Part shown: piece by piece, positions 31,801 through 36,378 of the stretch
Position numbering within the stretch: position 1 is the first letter of the stretch
Layout of the letters: every line of letters starts with the position of its first letter
Made by a program: the position numbers and the translations under genes
Notes under the pieces: model-generated
Told to the model about the DNA's origin: nothing
Databases searched by the model: none
Seen by the model: only the letters and a program-made list of their open reading frames with translations
NCBI GenBank assembly: GCA_030523775.1
Contig: JAUNHW010000020.1
Span: forward strand, 1 to 36,378
Reading direction: 5' to 3'
Source: Akkermansia sp.
Lineage (GTDB): Bacteria; Verrucomicrobiota; Verrucomicrobiia; Verrucomicrobiales; Akkermansiaceae
Length of the DNA: 36,378 bases

Positions 31801-33900
31801 GTTGTTGTCGCCGGCGAGCACCAGTGTGCCGTCGCCGGTCTTGATGATGGTGCCGTCGCCCGTGATGTTGCCGCTCACGGTGATGGTAGCACCAGCCTCG
31901 CCCGCCTCAATCACCTTGGTGTCGGCATCACCGGTCCAGGTGTACATGGCGGTGTTGAAGGTCAGGTCTCCGCCCACGGTGAAGCTGCGCCCCACCACGG
32001 TGCTGCCGGCGTATGTGCCGATTTCGCCGTTGGCGAAGGAGATGGTCCACGCGCCGGGTTCTTCCGTAATACCCGTGTCGCCCAGAATGAGCTTGCCGCC
32101 GTCCATGGTGAAGGTGTGGGCGCGCGTGCTGGTCGCGCTCGTGGTGGCAATGCCCTTCACGGCCATGGTGCCGCCCGCGATGTTGACGGTGGAGCTGGCG
32201 TCGTTGCTCATGAACGCGATGGCGTTCTCGGCGTAAAGCTTGCCGCTGATGGTGGAGGTCACCACCTGGTTCCACTCCGCCAGCTGCAGGGAGGTCTTCT
32301 TCTGCGGGTTCGCCTGGTCGGAGCGCACATTCTCCGCGCCCTGGATGACGACCTTGCCCTTCTCGCCGATGGTGAATGTTCCCGTGCTGCCGTTGGTGTC
32401 GCCGAGCTCCAGGCGCGTGGTCACCAGGGTGGCATTCTCGGAGCCCGTGCCCACGTTGATGGCGTTTTCCTGGCTGCCGTTGCCGGTGTACACGGCGCCG
32501 GTGACGGTGGTGACACCGCCCAGAATGTTGATGGAGCCGCCCGTGCCGCCGTTGATGCACAGGCCGTTCTGGTTGTTGCCCATGGTGCCGTCACCGCCTC
32601 CGGTGACGTTCAGGTTGGAGGAAATGTTGATGGCGCCGCCCTTGCTGCGCATGGTGGCAACCTCCAGCGTGCCGGCGCCCGTCACCTCGAACGAGGTGCC
32701 GGATGCCACCTCGACGGGCGTTGAGCTCACCGCCACGCGCGCGCCTTCGCCGATGCTCAGCGTGCCCGCGTTGGTGAGGGTGTTCACGGAGAGCAGCGCG
32801 TTTTCACCGCTCACCGAGAACGTCTTGCCAGAGGCAATGGCCAGCGAGCCCGCGGTGGCGGAAAGGGAATTGCCCAGCGCCAGCGCGCCTGTGCCCACCA
32901 GCTGCTCGGTGATGTCCAGCGCGCCTTCGCCTGTCACGGTCAGTGTGCAGCCGTCCGCTATGGTGAGCGACCTGCCGGAAAGCGTTTGCCCTCCCTCCAC
33001 ATTGAAGGTGTAGCCGTCGGCGTTCACGCTGATGAAGCGTGCGGTGGGGGAGTTCGTGATAGACACCTCCTTGTGTCCGGCGGCGCCGAAGATGGCATCG
33101 GATCCGTCCGAGAAGTTCTGCCCGGAGGACTCGCCGTCATTCCACACGGCAGCGCTCCATGCGTGCTCCCCAGAGGTTCCCTCCCAGGTGTACTCCCCAA
33201 TCTCAGGCAAGCTCGCCACCACGTTGTAGCCGATGTTCTGCAGGCCCACGAACGTGCCGGATTGCAGGGTCTCGGTCAGTTCCAGCTTGAGCGTGTATTC
33301 GGAAACGTCGCTCAGGTCGATGGTGTCGCCGCTCAGGGTCACGGCAAACTTCGTGTCGCCCTGGCCGTGTCCGCCGCCGGATCCGTTGAAGAGAAGCCCC
33401 GTGTACGTGGCGGTCTGACCTCCCGCCGTAATGGTGGCGGTGAAGGTTACGTCACCCGTCCAGGTGGCGCCGCTGCCCTGCCACGCGCCGCTCGCGTTGA
33501 ACAGGCCCACGGAAAGGGTCATGCCCGTGATGCTCTGCACCGATTCTGCTCCGGTGTAGCTCATCTCCATTGTCCACGGGTGGTCGTTGCCCACGTTGGT
33601 GTTCGGCGTCAGGAAATCGGCCACGGGACCGGCCGCGCCTCCCGTCTGCAAACCGACCGTGTTGCTCGTGCCCGTCTCGTACAGGGCGGTGATGCTTGAG
33701 CTCGGCGGGTTGAGCACGTCGGTATTGCCGAACGCGTTCGCTGTGCCCACGCTCAGTGCGGCCGACTGCGCGCAGTTGCTGAACGTGGTCGTCATCGTTG
33801 TGTCAACGGTGGCCGCGTACGCCAGCGGCAGGGTGAAGCCAAACGCGGTGATGGCGGCGATGAGAGCCGCGCGAAGTCCCTTGGGGAGGTGTAATTTCAT
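22822..33900 (-). CDS. Giant type V autotransporter, 3692 residues
   Basis: A signal peptide (about 1-29, MKLHLPKGLRAALIAAITAF then GFTLPLAYA) leads into a passenger of about 3380 residues. This is rich in short Gly/Thr/Asn/Val strands typical of autotransporter-associated beta-helix repeats (for example IIKTGDGTLVLAGDNN and GNITGDGT). Three W-x-G starts, YTWEGTSGEHAW (about 239), RYWQGGDGTWDY (about 1697) and QLVWDGTETEHRW (about 2591), each followed by a D-x-A-x-F-x-x-A/G segment, suggest at least three large passenger modules. A helical linker (VQRQLRAIRNRTTTMGL, about 3385) precedes a beta-barrel of about 280 residues (about 3410-3692) that ends with Phe (GTAGYRFSF) as outer-membrane proteins do. 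It probably works as an adhesin or surface scaffold. No protease or other catalytic motif was noticed. It is monocistronic, with a promoter about 70 nt upstream and a 3' terminator. Confidence 0.93.
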   Translation of the reverse strand: MKLHLPKGLRAALIAAITAFGFTLPLAYAATVDTTMTTTFSNCAQSAALSVGTANAFGNTDVLNPPSSSITALYETGTSNTVGLQTGGAAGPVADFLTPNTNVGNDHPWTMEMSYTGAESVQSITGMTLSVGLFNASGAWQGSGATWTGDVTFTATITAGGQTATYTGLLFNGSGGGHGQGDTKFAVTLSGDTIDLSDVSEYTLKLELTETLQSGTFVGLQNIGYNVVASLPEIGEYTWEGTSGEHAWSAAVWNDGESSGQNFSDGSDAIFGAAGHKEVSITNSPTARFISVNADGYTFNVEGGQTLSGRSLTIADGCTLTVTGEGALDITEQLVGTGALALGNSLSATAGSLAIASGKTFSVSGENALLSVNTLTNAGTLSIGEGARVAVSSTPVEVASGTSFEVTGAGTLEVATMRSKGGAINISSNLNVTGGGDGTMGNNQNGLCINGGTGGSINILGGVTTVTGAVYTGNGSQENAINVGTGSENATLVTTRLELGDTNGSTGTFTIGEKGKVVIQGAENVRSDQANPQKKTSLQLAEWNQVVTSTISGKLYAENAIAFMSNDASSTVNIAGGTMAVKGIATTSATSTRAHTFTMDGGKLILGDTGITEEPGAWTISFANGEIGTYAGSTVVGRSFTVGGDLTFNTAMYTWTGDADTKVIEAGEAGATITVSGNITGDGTIIKTGDGTLVLAGDNNALTHTINLQKGTLDVTAAVLDISNMDGITVKEYSDGQVAGNGFATMGGNVDVVAVGEGTTLSREGVQVKFKGTDVTMDENGDVALEDAKSLTTFYVNEDGSTESLANAVTKGGGELATVDLADNTKLAADQAADLGTLVVRADASADVELSKDVSFDTLTVTTKDKTLTLTGAGTLSAGVLNGPGTISIGDDSVLSVTTATVGTAKPVVTGGGTLAVTNGTLTAELAEAWTGTVRVADTTRQDGNNAWIDTLANENSWVEFVHFKGYDRAWASSYVPEISANIILTSDGTNAAWELSAFASSTYTMVLTGDWQGDGTFLMAGGSAGQSQAVEYKGDITNWTGSIAVNAPGMRRVTFSENATNVNVSLVNNGTGAFELVVNNAATFSKAVNVSKLTVEAGKSATFQADTTVGQLAGSGSIVKTGTDTTMTVTAAAGTGTAVTALDISVNEGTLKATAAGALGSGPITVADGAVLDLVNGGALGTLQTVTNSGNVILHSTLTSGTVDGGVLTLADDFAVDGDLVDVEDSDTGNGFSQGGVMHVYDTEHAELTGITDIVHGETHYTLENVNPNGDISMSGADWSTYQLNVANDSQPAVQAIMDYAAEHSGTLAHIMVNADDLELTNDSTTLKTSMLGGEHLAGFILTMADSSALEIDGNCAAVIYTAEGSSAINLTADATIGTVVAGDADAMAASTLTITGKDHTIMVDGLGVAFDSHLVIDEGVKVELLHDTSFTTIMNATVELKEGSSLVLNEVSFATVEGGTEATIKVTSDEYLPLYDPSFAEYGITGARITLDTTANFDMGHVIDATSQVVNAGTGTMRDISTNEKYAELNAEGGDIYISTPADSGTDTRELTVGNLTLAAGRLVGEDTGKAVTITVTGTADLGSGAKVSSALTMAGGSTLDADGPVALGSHALAIESGVTISDDLWSTLSGLTSLESTNLFTGVSALTLAGEEFTEEVDLNSIFDHTSLKDRKFKLGYKDGNVIVTKLADNNRYWQGGDGTWDYTNETMWKDDDDTAAKFSSGYNAYFSGATNGTVTLGTDITADSITVSGADYIFAPDSHTLTVNQFVEADGHKATFNMDLSGENLKLIAKNGGTITLANGDSVKDVQVGADGIIRTSGTLTVTDGFTNTGKLVQADTLTIQKGTAAGGNVTAVTTLNLTSGQSYTFGNLTAGTISGTGANLTIGSANTLAVSNNSTVAGLTLGDNATVAGTGTLNTAGVTLQGDATVSGKLTTGTLAGSDSTLKIDGGTLTASLLGSGVNLATSGTSTIASSGLKLVLNGTVDNTATGTVTFTGSFDVGNCTTIDGTATYVGGGTAGNVNGFKQAQKIVSVIDEGTANGAGATLTYNGKSIGQMGTNGKVTFDGDVDYTKFYVNSGTENASTAMNNAKWTAASSFVLNSNTTLVVDHEGISLGMVNMPAGAALLQIESGYTVATDGSSKNLMLTGAGELAVDAGKDTPGVVYHASQWTGTVSLRDVELTQLDSDWGTANSTVALQNASGALGNAEVKYDLELRKGAGDSWGYGGTSSTKDSHLWLNGDLKGDGDLGVKSGTATSVFELNGNTDAWTGNFIVATNANTTLKLTGSDKTINGTVTGSNLALVVETNATLKSDSTVARVNATVGSLKVDAGKTLTVTDTILPDNIKLGAGASIAAAFMGGTEYGYMDGTIANETGGDQDVTIHNDNITVTGTTLRVNGGTGFTVDNKLVDATLAVKNGLPSTVTLNNVQDSLEVAGNLEIGPGGSLKVAQNNGTAKQTLNISDGTTLTLANDTTLDADLTLNRGATLKLDYNMGTPVATTLNGGGLTLYKGLTLSGDLFETLKGLSTEGESVTLFSNVNTIMFDGATSPTVDASTYFTNLLDLEGDYTFNYRDGLLSIVYSESSSRQLVWDGTETEHRWVAYEPEAIDPEVKDWYQPSTGQGTYFANGDTATFGAAAETKVVNLSAGETVAKMVTLKESADYEFVADEAGSKLSATRFEVKEGATLSKSGAGTLILEVGENVTVDAAGFFVDEGELVIGTAEMPGTLAFDNGVMEVAEDATLRVAKIQDSEGSLIAVCGTLNVASGSLHAIHALEGSTLVISNVNGVSAGTLAIDSDTTLHGLENHGTLDVGMHALTLAETAAQGGNVTAGTLNLAENGNAFGNLKVNTIHYAYGAEGAGELGAVNVDTIAANGAFPVITLDLTDTMGDGGSLAPTNRTGEAATYTLIHADGQTLSTSNFMLGGNTLALLVQSGLIHEGAGLETDGSNITLTIGGQDVTWYTDKDVTEWGYTVMSGDQIAAGANTFNGVEHLVVDHSRVIDVTGAGHEPGLRVRNITGLDGRTLSFTGTADDTVNLITNEETHSNVGLAAENITVKVGLDELDEMDPVDYRDLRVGAVNLTGATLDVHVHEGLDDSFTVDSLSGDAGSMLKGTLIVEGQGGAYRGKYGNALVILHEDAEQTLNAGEGLTVGGLGIARLAYTAAQAHMDAIEGIGMTVVLNSPDSSNIGSTLVLDNTSWLVGGMLVTGMSAMDSALTLDSDNVPDLLDAPSMNMDRTTVLINEDDADKGNIAMAVNDGGKKRDLLLAYIGADDSYTDDVRLSGYLYNKYYENARLEGGRVLVDRRRDFYTADVVQPTTENGSAGSGMLDDALLELNPQITNPTGDLAAVMTALETGAVADPDRAAAAVAGASAAALGAAFNNDVQRQLRAIRNRTTTMGLADCTEHEGLPYVNAWVNAEGDYRKLNADGTLAGYTLSSWGGTLGCDLDLTNRLTVGAAFTMMHGDFTAHSADEAKGDMDRNYVSLFARYGYRSWAHTFVATLGYANSKIDRTVNYGAGGYTAKDGADGSAFGFLYEVGYTKALTEDASTCLQPVFNVNYRHSSLGGYTEEGTGDAILNVGDADMDALTFGLGARLQSIVGTSVYNRATLFEGRVLAKFDAGDRDCSTSSSLIGVSAKRSVKSAEMGAFGIEVGAGLTIPVGETGGSIFLDVSGDFRGGYTEVNGTAGYRFSF

Positions 33901-33972
33901 ATCGTATGTTTTGTTGATTTATTGTGGAGATGTCTGCGGGTGGGCACAGTACTCCCCGCCATATACAAAGGA

Positions 33973-34000
33973 ATTGTACCACTTTCCCCGCCCCCCGCAA
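33973..34000 (-). promoter_or_regulatory. Promoter of the autotransporter gene
   Basis: On the minus strand TTGCGG (34000-33995), 16-bp spacer, TACAAT (33978-33973). The leader of about 66 nt is A-rich before the ATG (CAACAAAACATACGAT) and has no Shine-Dalgarno motif. The AbiE operon has the same TTGC-N18-TACAAT layout at 35759-35786. Confidence 0.5.
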
Positions 34001-34025
34001 GCTAAAAACACGGCGCGTCAAGAAA

Positions 34026-34084
34026 ATGTACAAAGGACAAAGTACAATGTACAAAGTGGGAAATTCGCGCACGCGGTGCGTGCG
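34026..34084 (+). repeat. Heptad array plus GC hairpin, module 6 (left of AbiE)
   Basis: 7-bp units ATGTACA AAGGACA AAGTACA ATGTACA AAGTGGG AAATTCG (34026-34067), then hairpin CGCACGC-GGT-GCGTGCG (34068-34084). After it GAAGCAACC is the reverse complement of the GGTTGC-C/T-TC that precedes the hairpins of modules 2 and 3. It lies 23 nt past the AbiEii stop. Its units pair in inverted orientation with module 7. Confidence 0.8.
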
Positions 34085-34107
34085 AAGCAACCAGCCGCGT
34101 CCGCGGG

Positions 34108-34926
34108 CTATTTGCGGGGGTGGTTGTCCCGGAAGCTGTCGATGCGTGAAAGGAGGTGCTCGTGGAGGATCCGGTAGGCCTCTGCGGGATTGAATGAGAT
34201 GGAGGGCAGTAGGATGGGCGCGGTGTCGGATACGAAATCGGGGTCGGCGAGTTTGCCCTGCATGTTGAGGGAAAATTCCTTGAGCGTGGGGATGTACCCG
34301 GCGGATGCCTCCATGTAGCGGCAGAAGCAGGGCAGGATTCTCTCAGCATCGGTGTGGGCGCTGGTGAGAGCGTAGAAAAGGTCGAAAAGGTCGCGCCCCT
34401 TCTTGCGTTGGTACAGGGCACGCAGCTTGGAGCCCAGCAGCTCGTCCAGCTCATAGGTGGTAATCCTGCACTCTGCGCTGAACCAGGGATTGTTCATGGA
34501 GAACGGCAGTCTGCAACACGGCAGCACATGGAAATGCTCGCGGCAGTTGATTTCCACCTTGAGCTTCAGCGGCTCCACGGGGGGGATTTCCGAGGCGAAG
34601 CGGAAGATCAGCTTATTGCTCATGGGCGTGCTCTTGGTTTTGGGCTCGCCGAGAAACGCGAGCGCATCCCGCAGGTGGTCCATGATTTCCTTGATGGGAC
34701 CGGGTGCCAATTGCACCAGGTCGATATCCTCGGAATAGCGCGGTTGCGGCGAGAGATAGAGTTTGTGCAGCGCGGTGCCGCCGCGGAACGCGAGGGCTTC
34801 CGCAAGAAAGGGGTCGGAGAAGATGGAGACGAGGGCACGGCACACCACCAGGTCTTGTTCCACCATGGCGGGAGAGCTCCACGGATGCTCCGGCCACCAT
34901 GCCTTGATGTATTCTGCGCTAATCAT
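34108..34926 (-). CDS. abiEii: AbiEii-type nucleotidyltransferase toxin
   Basis: This is the predicted toxin of a type IV (AbiE) toxin-antitoxin system; family members are DUF1814 nucleotidyltransferases that inhibit growth or abort phage infection. Start at ATG 34926 gives 272 residues; the longer open frame to 35178 runs inside the antitoxin gene. Core motifs are FRGGTALHK (G49-G50, nucleotide-binding), RYSEDIDL (63-70, with the metal-binding D67 and D69) and the helical KLRALYQRKKGRDLFDLFYA (from 167). It overlaps the antitoxin by 8 nt (ATGATTAG), giving coupled translation with the antitoxin first. All key residues are present, so the toxin is probably active. The NTP and target are unknown. 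Confidence 0.88.
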   Translation of the reverse strand: MISAEYIKAWWPEHPWSSPAMVEQDLVVCRALVSIFSDPFLAEALAFRGGTALHKLYLSPQPRYSEDIDLVQLAPGPIKEIMDHLRDALAFLGEPKTKSTPMSNKLIFRFASEIPPVEPLKLKVEINCREHFHVLPCCRLPFSMNNPWFSAECRITTYELDELLGSKLRALYQRKKGRDLFDLFYALTSAHTDAERILPCFCRYMEASAGYIPTLKEFSLNMQGKLADPDFVSDTAPILLPSISFNPAEAYRILHEHLLSRIDSFRDNHPRK

Positions 34927-35776
34927 CGGAATCGGGGGACATGTTGCGGTTGATGATGATTTTCCATGTGCTGTCCACGGGACAATGGTCTGCGGGCAGC
35001 TGGGGAACGAGCCTGGTTTTGCGGAACGGCATGGCGGAGGAATGGAGGAAGCGGAGGATGTGATGGGCGGCGGTGGGGTCATCCAAGAGCCGCTCCACAA
35101 TGTAACCCAAACGCTGCAGGCAGGACGCGGGCACGAAATCAGCAAGAACGGGCGGCAGATGAGAAAAGTCGCACGCATCCAGCAGCTCCCCCAAAACAGA
35201 AACCACGTGGGAGAGCCCGCCGGAGGCCTTGACGTACTGCACCAGGGAACAGGCGGTGAATTCCGGGCTGCTCACCACCATGGAGCCGTACTGCGTTTTC
35301 ACGGTGCGCACCAGTTCCGCGGGCACGCCGTTGCCCATCTCCAGTTTTGAGATGAAATCGATTCTGGTGAGGCGCTTCACCGTGCTGCGCGGCAGCGGAT
35401 GAGATGTCATGACCGTGAAGTTCATGGGGCGCTGGTGTGCTGCGCCGTAGTGGGCGGCGGCATTCAACAGCGCCACGCAGTACGGCTTGCCCAGGTATTG
35501 CATCAGCCTGCCGATGTATTCCGCCGGCGGCAGCATGCCCACCGCCTGGTACTCCGGCGGCAGTATCACATAGAATCCCTGCCACGCTATAGCCGCCAAA
35601 CGGCTCCGGCACGCCCTGTACAGCCCGGCGTTCAGCGTGTCGCGCCCCATCTCCGGGAAGGCGGCACATAGCTCGCGGCGCGTGAAACTTATCCGCCCGT
35701 GCCGCGCTAGGTCGATAATCCAGCTCCTGACTGTTCCCGATGACATTCCTGTGGCATTATTGTACACATTTCGCAT
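34919..35776 (-). CDS. abiEi: AbiEi-type antitoxin/transcriptional regulator
   Basis: This is the predicted antitoxin of the AbiE pair. An N-terminal winged-helix region (about 11-65, GTVRSWIIDLARHGRISFTR then RELCAAFP) would bind the operon promoter. AbiEi-like blocks follow: GFYVILPPEY, PYCVALLNAAAHYGAAHQRP, RIDFISKLEM and the helical C-terminal half that relieves toxicity in this family. The frame opens at ATG 35776 (285 residues), but the best promoter has its -10 at 35759-35764, inside that extension. The ATG at 35746 (residue 11, MSSGTVRSW) is therefore a serious alternative start and would give an almost leaderless mRNA. The gene precedes and overlaps the toxin gene. Confidence 0.82.
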   Translation of the reverse strand: MRNVYNNATGMSSGTVRSWIIDLARHGRISFTRRELCAAFPEMGRDTLNAGLYRACRSRLAAIAWQGFYVILPPEYQAVGMLPPAEYIGRLMQYLGKPYCVALLNAAAHYGAAHQRPMNFTVMTSHPLPRSTVKRLTRIDFISKLEMGNGVPAELVRTVKTQYGSMVVSSPEFTACSLVQYVKASGGLSHVVSVLGELLDACDFSHLPPVLADFVPASCLQRLGYIVERLLDDPTAAHHILRFLHSSAMPFRKTRLVPQLPADHCPVDSTWKIIINRNMSPDSDD

Positions 35777-35786
35777 AATTGTGCAA
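35759..35786 (-). promoter_or_regulatory. Probable promoter of the AbiE operon
   Basis: On the minus strand TTGCAC (35786-35781), 16-bp spacer, TACAAT (35764-35759). A consensus TTGACA also lies just upstream (35798-35793), but the -10 it would need (TGCGAA) is poor. AbiEi proteins usually repress their own promoter; short inverted repeats that could be operators were not convincing here. Confidence 0.45.
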
Positions 35787-35862
35787 CAAAAATGTCAAAT
35801 CGCAAATGTTGACCCACCCACGCTCATTTCTCCTCCCCCAAACCGCGCCTTGCTCCCACAGG

Positions 35863-35895
35863 AAGGCCCATCTGGCAGCATGCCAGATGGGCCTT
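35863..35895 (-). terminator. Hairpin terminator downstream of the PEP-CTERM gene
   Basis: Perfect 15-bp stem AAGGCCCATCTGGCA/TGCCAGATGGGCCTT (35863-35877 and 35881-35895) with a 3-nt loop. The trailing T tract on the minus strand is weak (CCTTCCTG), so termination strength is uncertain. It shares the outer AAGGCCC/GGGCCTT arms and the following TAATCTTCGCGGCGA with the hairpin at 22710-22741, while the inner arms differ but stay paired. Confidence 0.65.
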
Positions 35896-35905
35896 GATAA
35901 TCTTC

Positions 35906-35958
35906 GCGGCGAAGCCGCCTAACTTATGATTTGTACATTGTACATTGTACTTTGTACA
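35906..35958 (-). repeat. GC hairpin plus heptad array, module 7 (PEP-CTERM gene 3' end)
   Basis: Hairpin GCGGC-GAA-GCCGC (35906-35918), then CTAACTTATGAT and four 7-bp units TTGTACA TTGTACA TTGTACT TTGTACA (35931-35958), ending 3 nt from the PEP-CTERM stop codon. In inverted orientation the units match module 6 (shared TGTACAAAGTACAATGTACA). Confidence 0.8.
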
Positions 35959-35961
35959 TCA

Positions 35962-36378
35962 TCACTTGCGGCGGCGGCGTGCGGCGAGAGCCGCAAGCGC
36001 AAGCAAGCTCAGCGTGCCCGTGGTCGGTTCCGGCGTGTTGCTGAACTTCTTCAGGCCGAAGCCGTCGGTCTCGTCGAACACGATGTTGAAGTCGCCCTCC
36101 AGCTCGTAGCCGCTACCGTAGGCGGTGCGGGAGAACATGCTGCCGTACCAGGCATCCTCGCCGTACGCACCCTCGTACTCCATCGGGACGCCGTTTGCGG
36201 CGCCGATCAGCCAGAAGGTGTCACCCACCGCCATGTCGTCCAGGGCGCGCAGCGTGGCCTCGTCCATCTGGATGCCGGTGTTCATGGTGAGGGCGCTGCC
36301 GATAGACAGGGCCTTCTGCACGCCGCCGGCCAGGTAGGCGGAGTCATCCTCCATCACCAGGTTGGCGAGCAGCGTGCC
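35962..36378 (-). CDS. PEP-CTERM surface protein, C-terminal part
   Basis: The frame is open to the right edge, so the start and most of the protein lie outside. The visible part, about 138 residues, ends in a PEP-CTERM sorting signal: NTPEPTTG, a hydrophobic stretch TLSLLALAALAA, then RRRRK. Such tails are recognised by an exosortase at the inner membrane, cut near the PEP motif and lead to export to the cell surface. The part before it (QMDEATLRALDDMAVGDTFW-LIGAANG and FNIVFDETDGFGLKKF) resembles the end of Verrucomicrobial autotransporter-repeat proteins, but no passenger family can be named from this fragment. It is on the same strand as the autotransporter and shares its 3' untranslated architecture. 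Confidence 0.85.
   Translation of the reverse strand, partial: GTLLANLVMEDDSAYLAGGVQKALSIGSALTMNTGIQMDEATLRALDDMAVGDTFWLIGAANGVPMEYEGAYGEDAWYGSMFSRTAYGSGYELEGDFNIVFDETDGFGLKKFSNTPEPTTGTLSLLALAALAARRRRK

Noticed and set aside
23218..32724. Very long plus-strand open frames (23218-27480 and 29617-32724) opposite the autotransporter
   Set aside because: They arise from the low frequency of stop-forming codons in the repetitive passenger; no signal, motif or leader supports them, and the minus strand has a complete autotransporter.
34927..35178. 356-residue extension of the AbiEii toxin
   Set aside because: The extra 84 residues lie in the antitoxin gene in another frame; the ATG at 34926 gives the standard overlap and family length.
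34026..35958. Heptad arrays as CRISPR repeats
   Set aside because: Units are 7 bp with no spacers between them, and no cas gene is present.
1..36378. tRNA, rRNA, riboswitch or replication origin
   Set aside because: No cloverleaf with T-loop and CCA end, no rRNA-like segment, no known riboswitch core and no DnaA-box cluster were recognised.

Overview
The window is GC-rich (visually about 60 percent or more), densely coding, and looks like a chromosomal segment from a member of the Verrucomicrobiota close to Akkermansia. Evidence for this is a C-terminal PEP-CTERM sorting tail (PEPTTG, hydrophobic stretch, RRRRK) at 35962-36378, a giant autotransporter whose signal peptide begins MKLHLPKGLRAAL, a lipid A/Kdo gene, and translation starts that mostly lack Shine-Dalgarno sequences. 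The genus assignment is inference; no rRNA or tRNA gene is present to confirm it.

Layout. (1) 1-10866, plus strand: the 3' part of lnt (apolipoprotein N-acyltransferase); a promoter followed at once by a small intrinsic terminator; then nusA-infB-rbfA, a 1328-residue AsmA-like envelope protein and cls (cardiolipin synthase), all closely spaced. (2) 10867-11223: a 307-bp non-coding MITE-like insertion with 16-bp inverted ends and a perfect 9-bp target duplication, sitting on the cls stop codon. (3) 11224-12735: a MATE-family exporter. (4) 12795-17406, minus strand: a membrane-anchored PA14-like protein, the DUF2062-waaA-rsmD cluster and a secreted protein of unknown function. (5) 17477-18881, plus strand: a small lipoprotein and an aldose 1-epimerase, transcribed divergently from the secreted protein through two promoters with overlapping -35 boxes. 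(6) 18895-22515, minus strand: a LemA-family protein, then the tightly packed asd-ispA-lipA operon. (7) 22822-33900, minus strand: one 3692-residue autotransporter filling 11 kb. (8) 34108-35776, minus strand: a two-gene AbiE-type toxin-antitoxin system. (9) 35962 to the end, minus strand: the C-terminal part of a PEP-CTERM surface protein.

Most of the genes serve envelope building and surface display: lipoprotein maturation, Kdo transfer to lipid A, cardiolipin synthesis, putative lipid transfer, aspartate-semialdehyde and farnesyl diphosphate supply, an autotransporter and an exosortase substrate.

The most unusual signal is non-coding. At seven intergenic places there is the same architecture: a short AT-rich tandem array with a 7-bp (once 6-bp) period, then a GC-rich hairpin of 5-7 bp stem, usually with a 3-nt loop. 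The unit sequence differs between places. Where two modules face each other they enclose an element: the MITE-like insertion, a 198-bp terminator-bearing spacer, and the AbiE operon. This suggests a family of mobile or modular intergenic elements with variable heptad ends, one of which may have carried the AbiE genes. That mobility interpretation is inference except for the 10869-11175 element, where the target duplication is directly visible.
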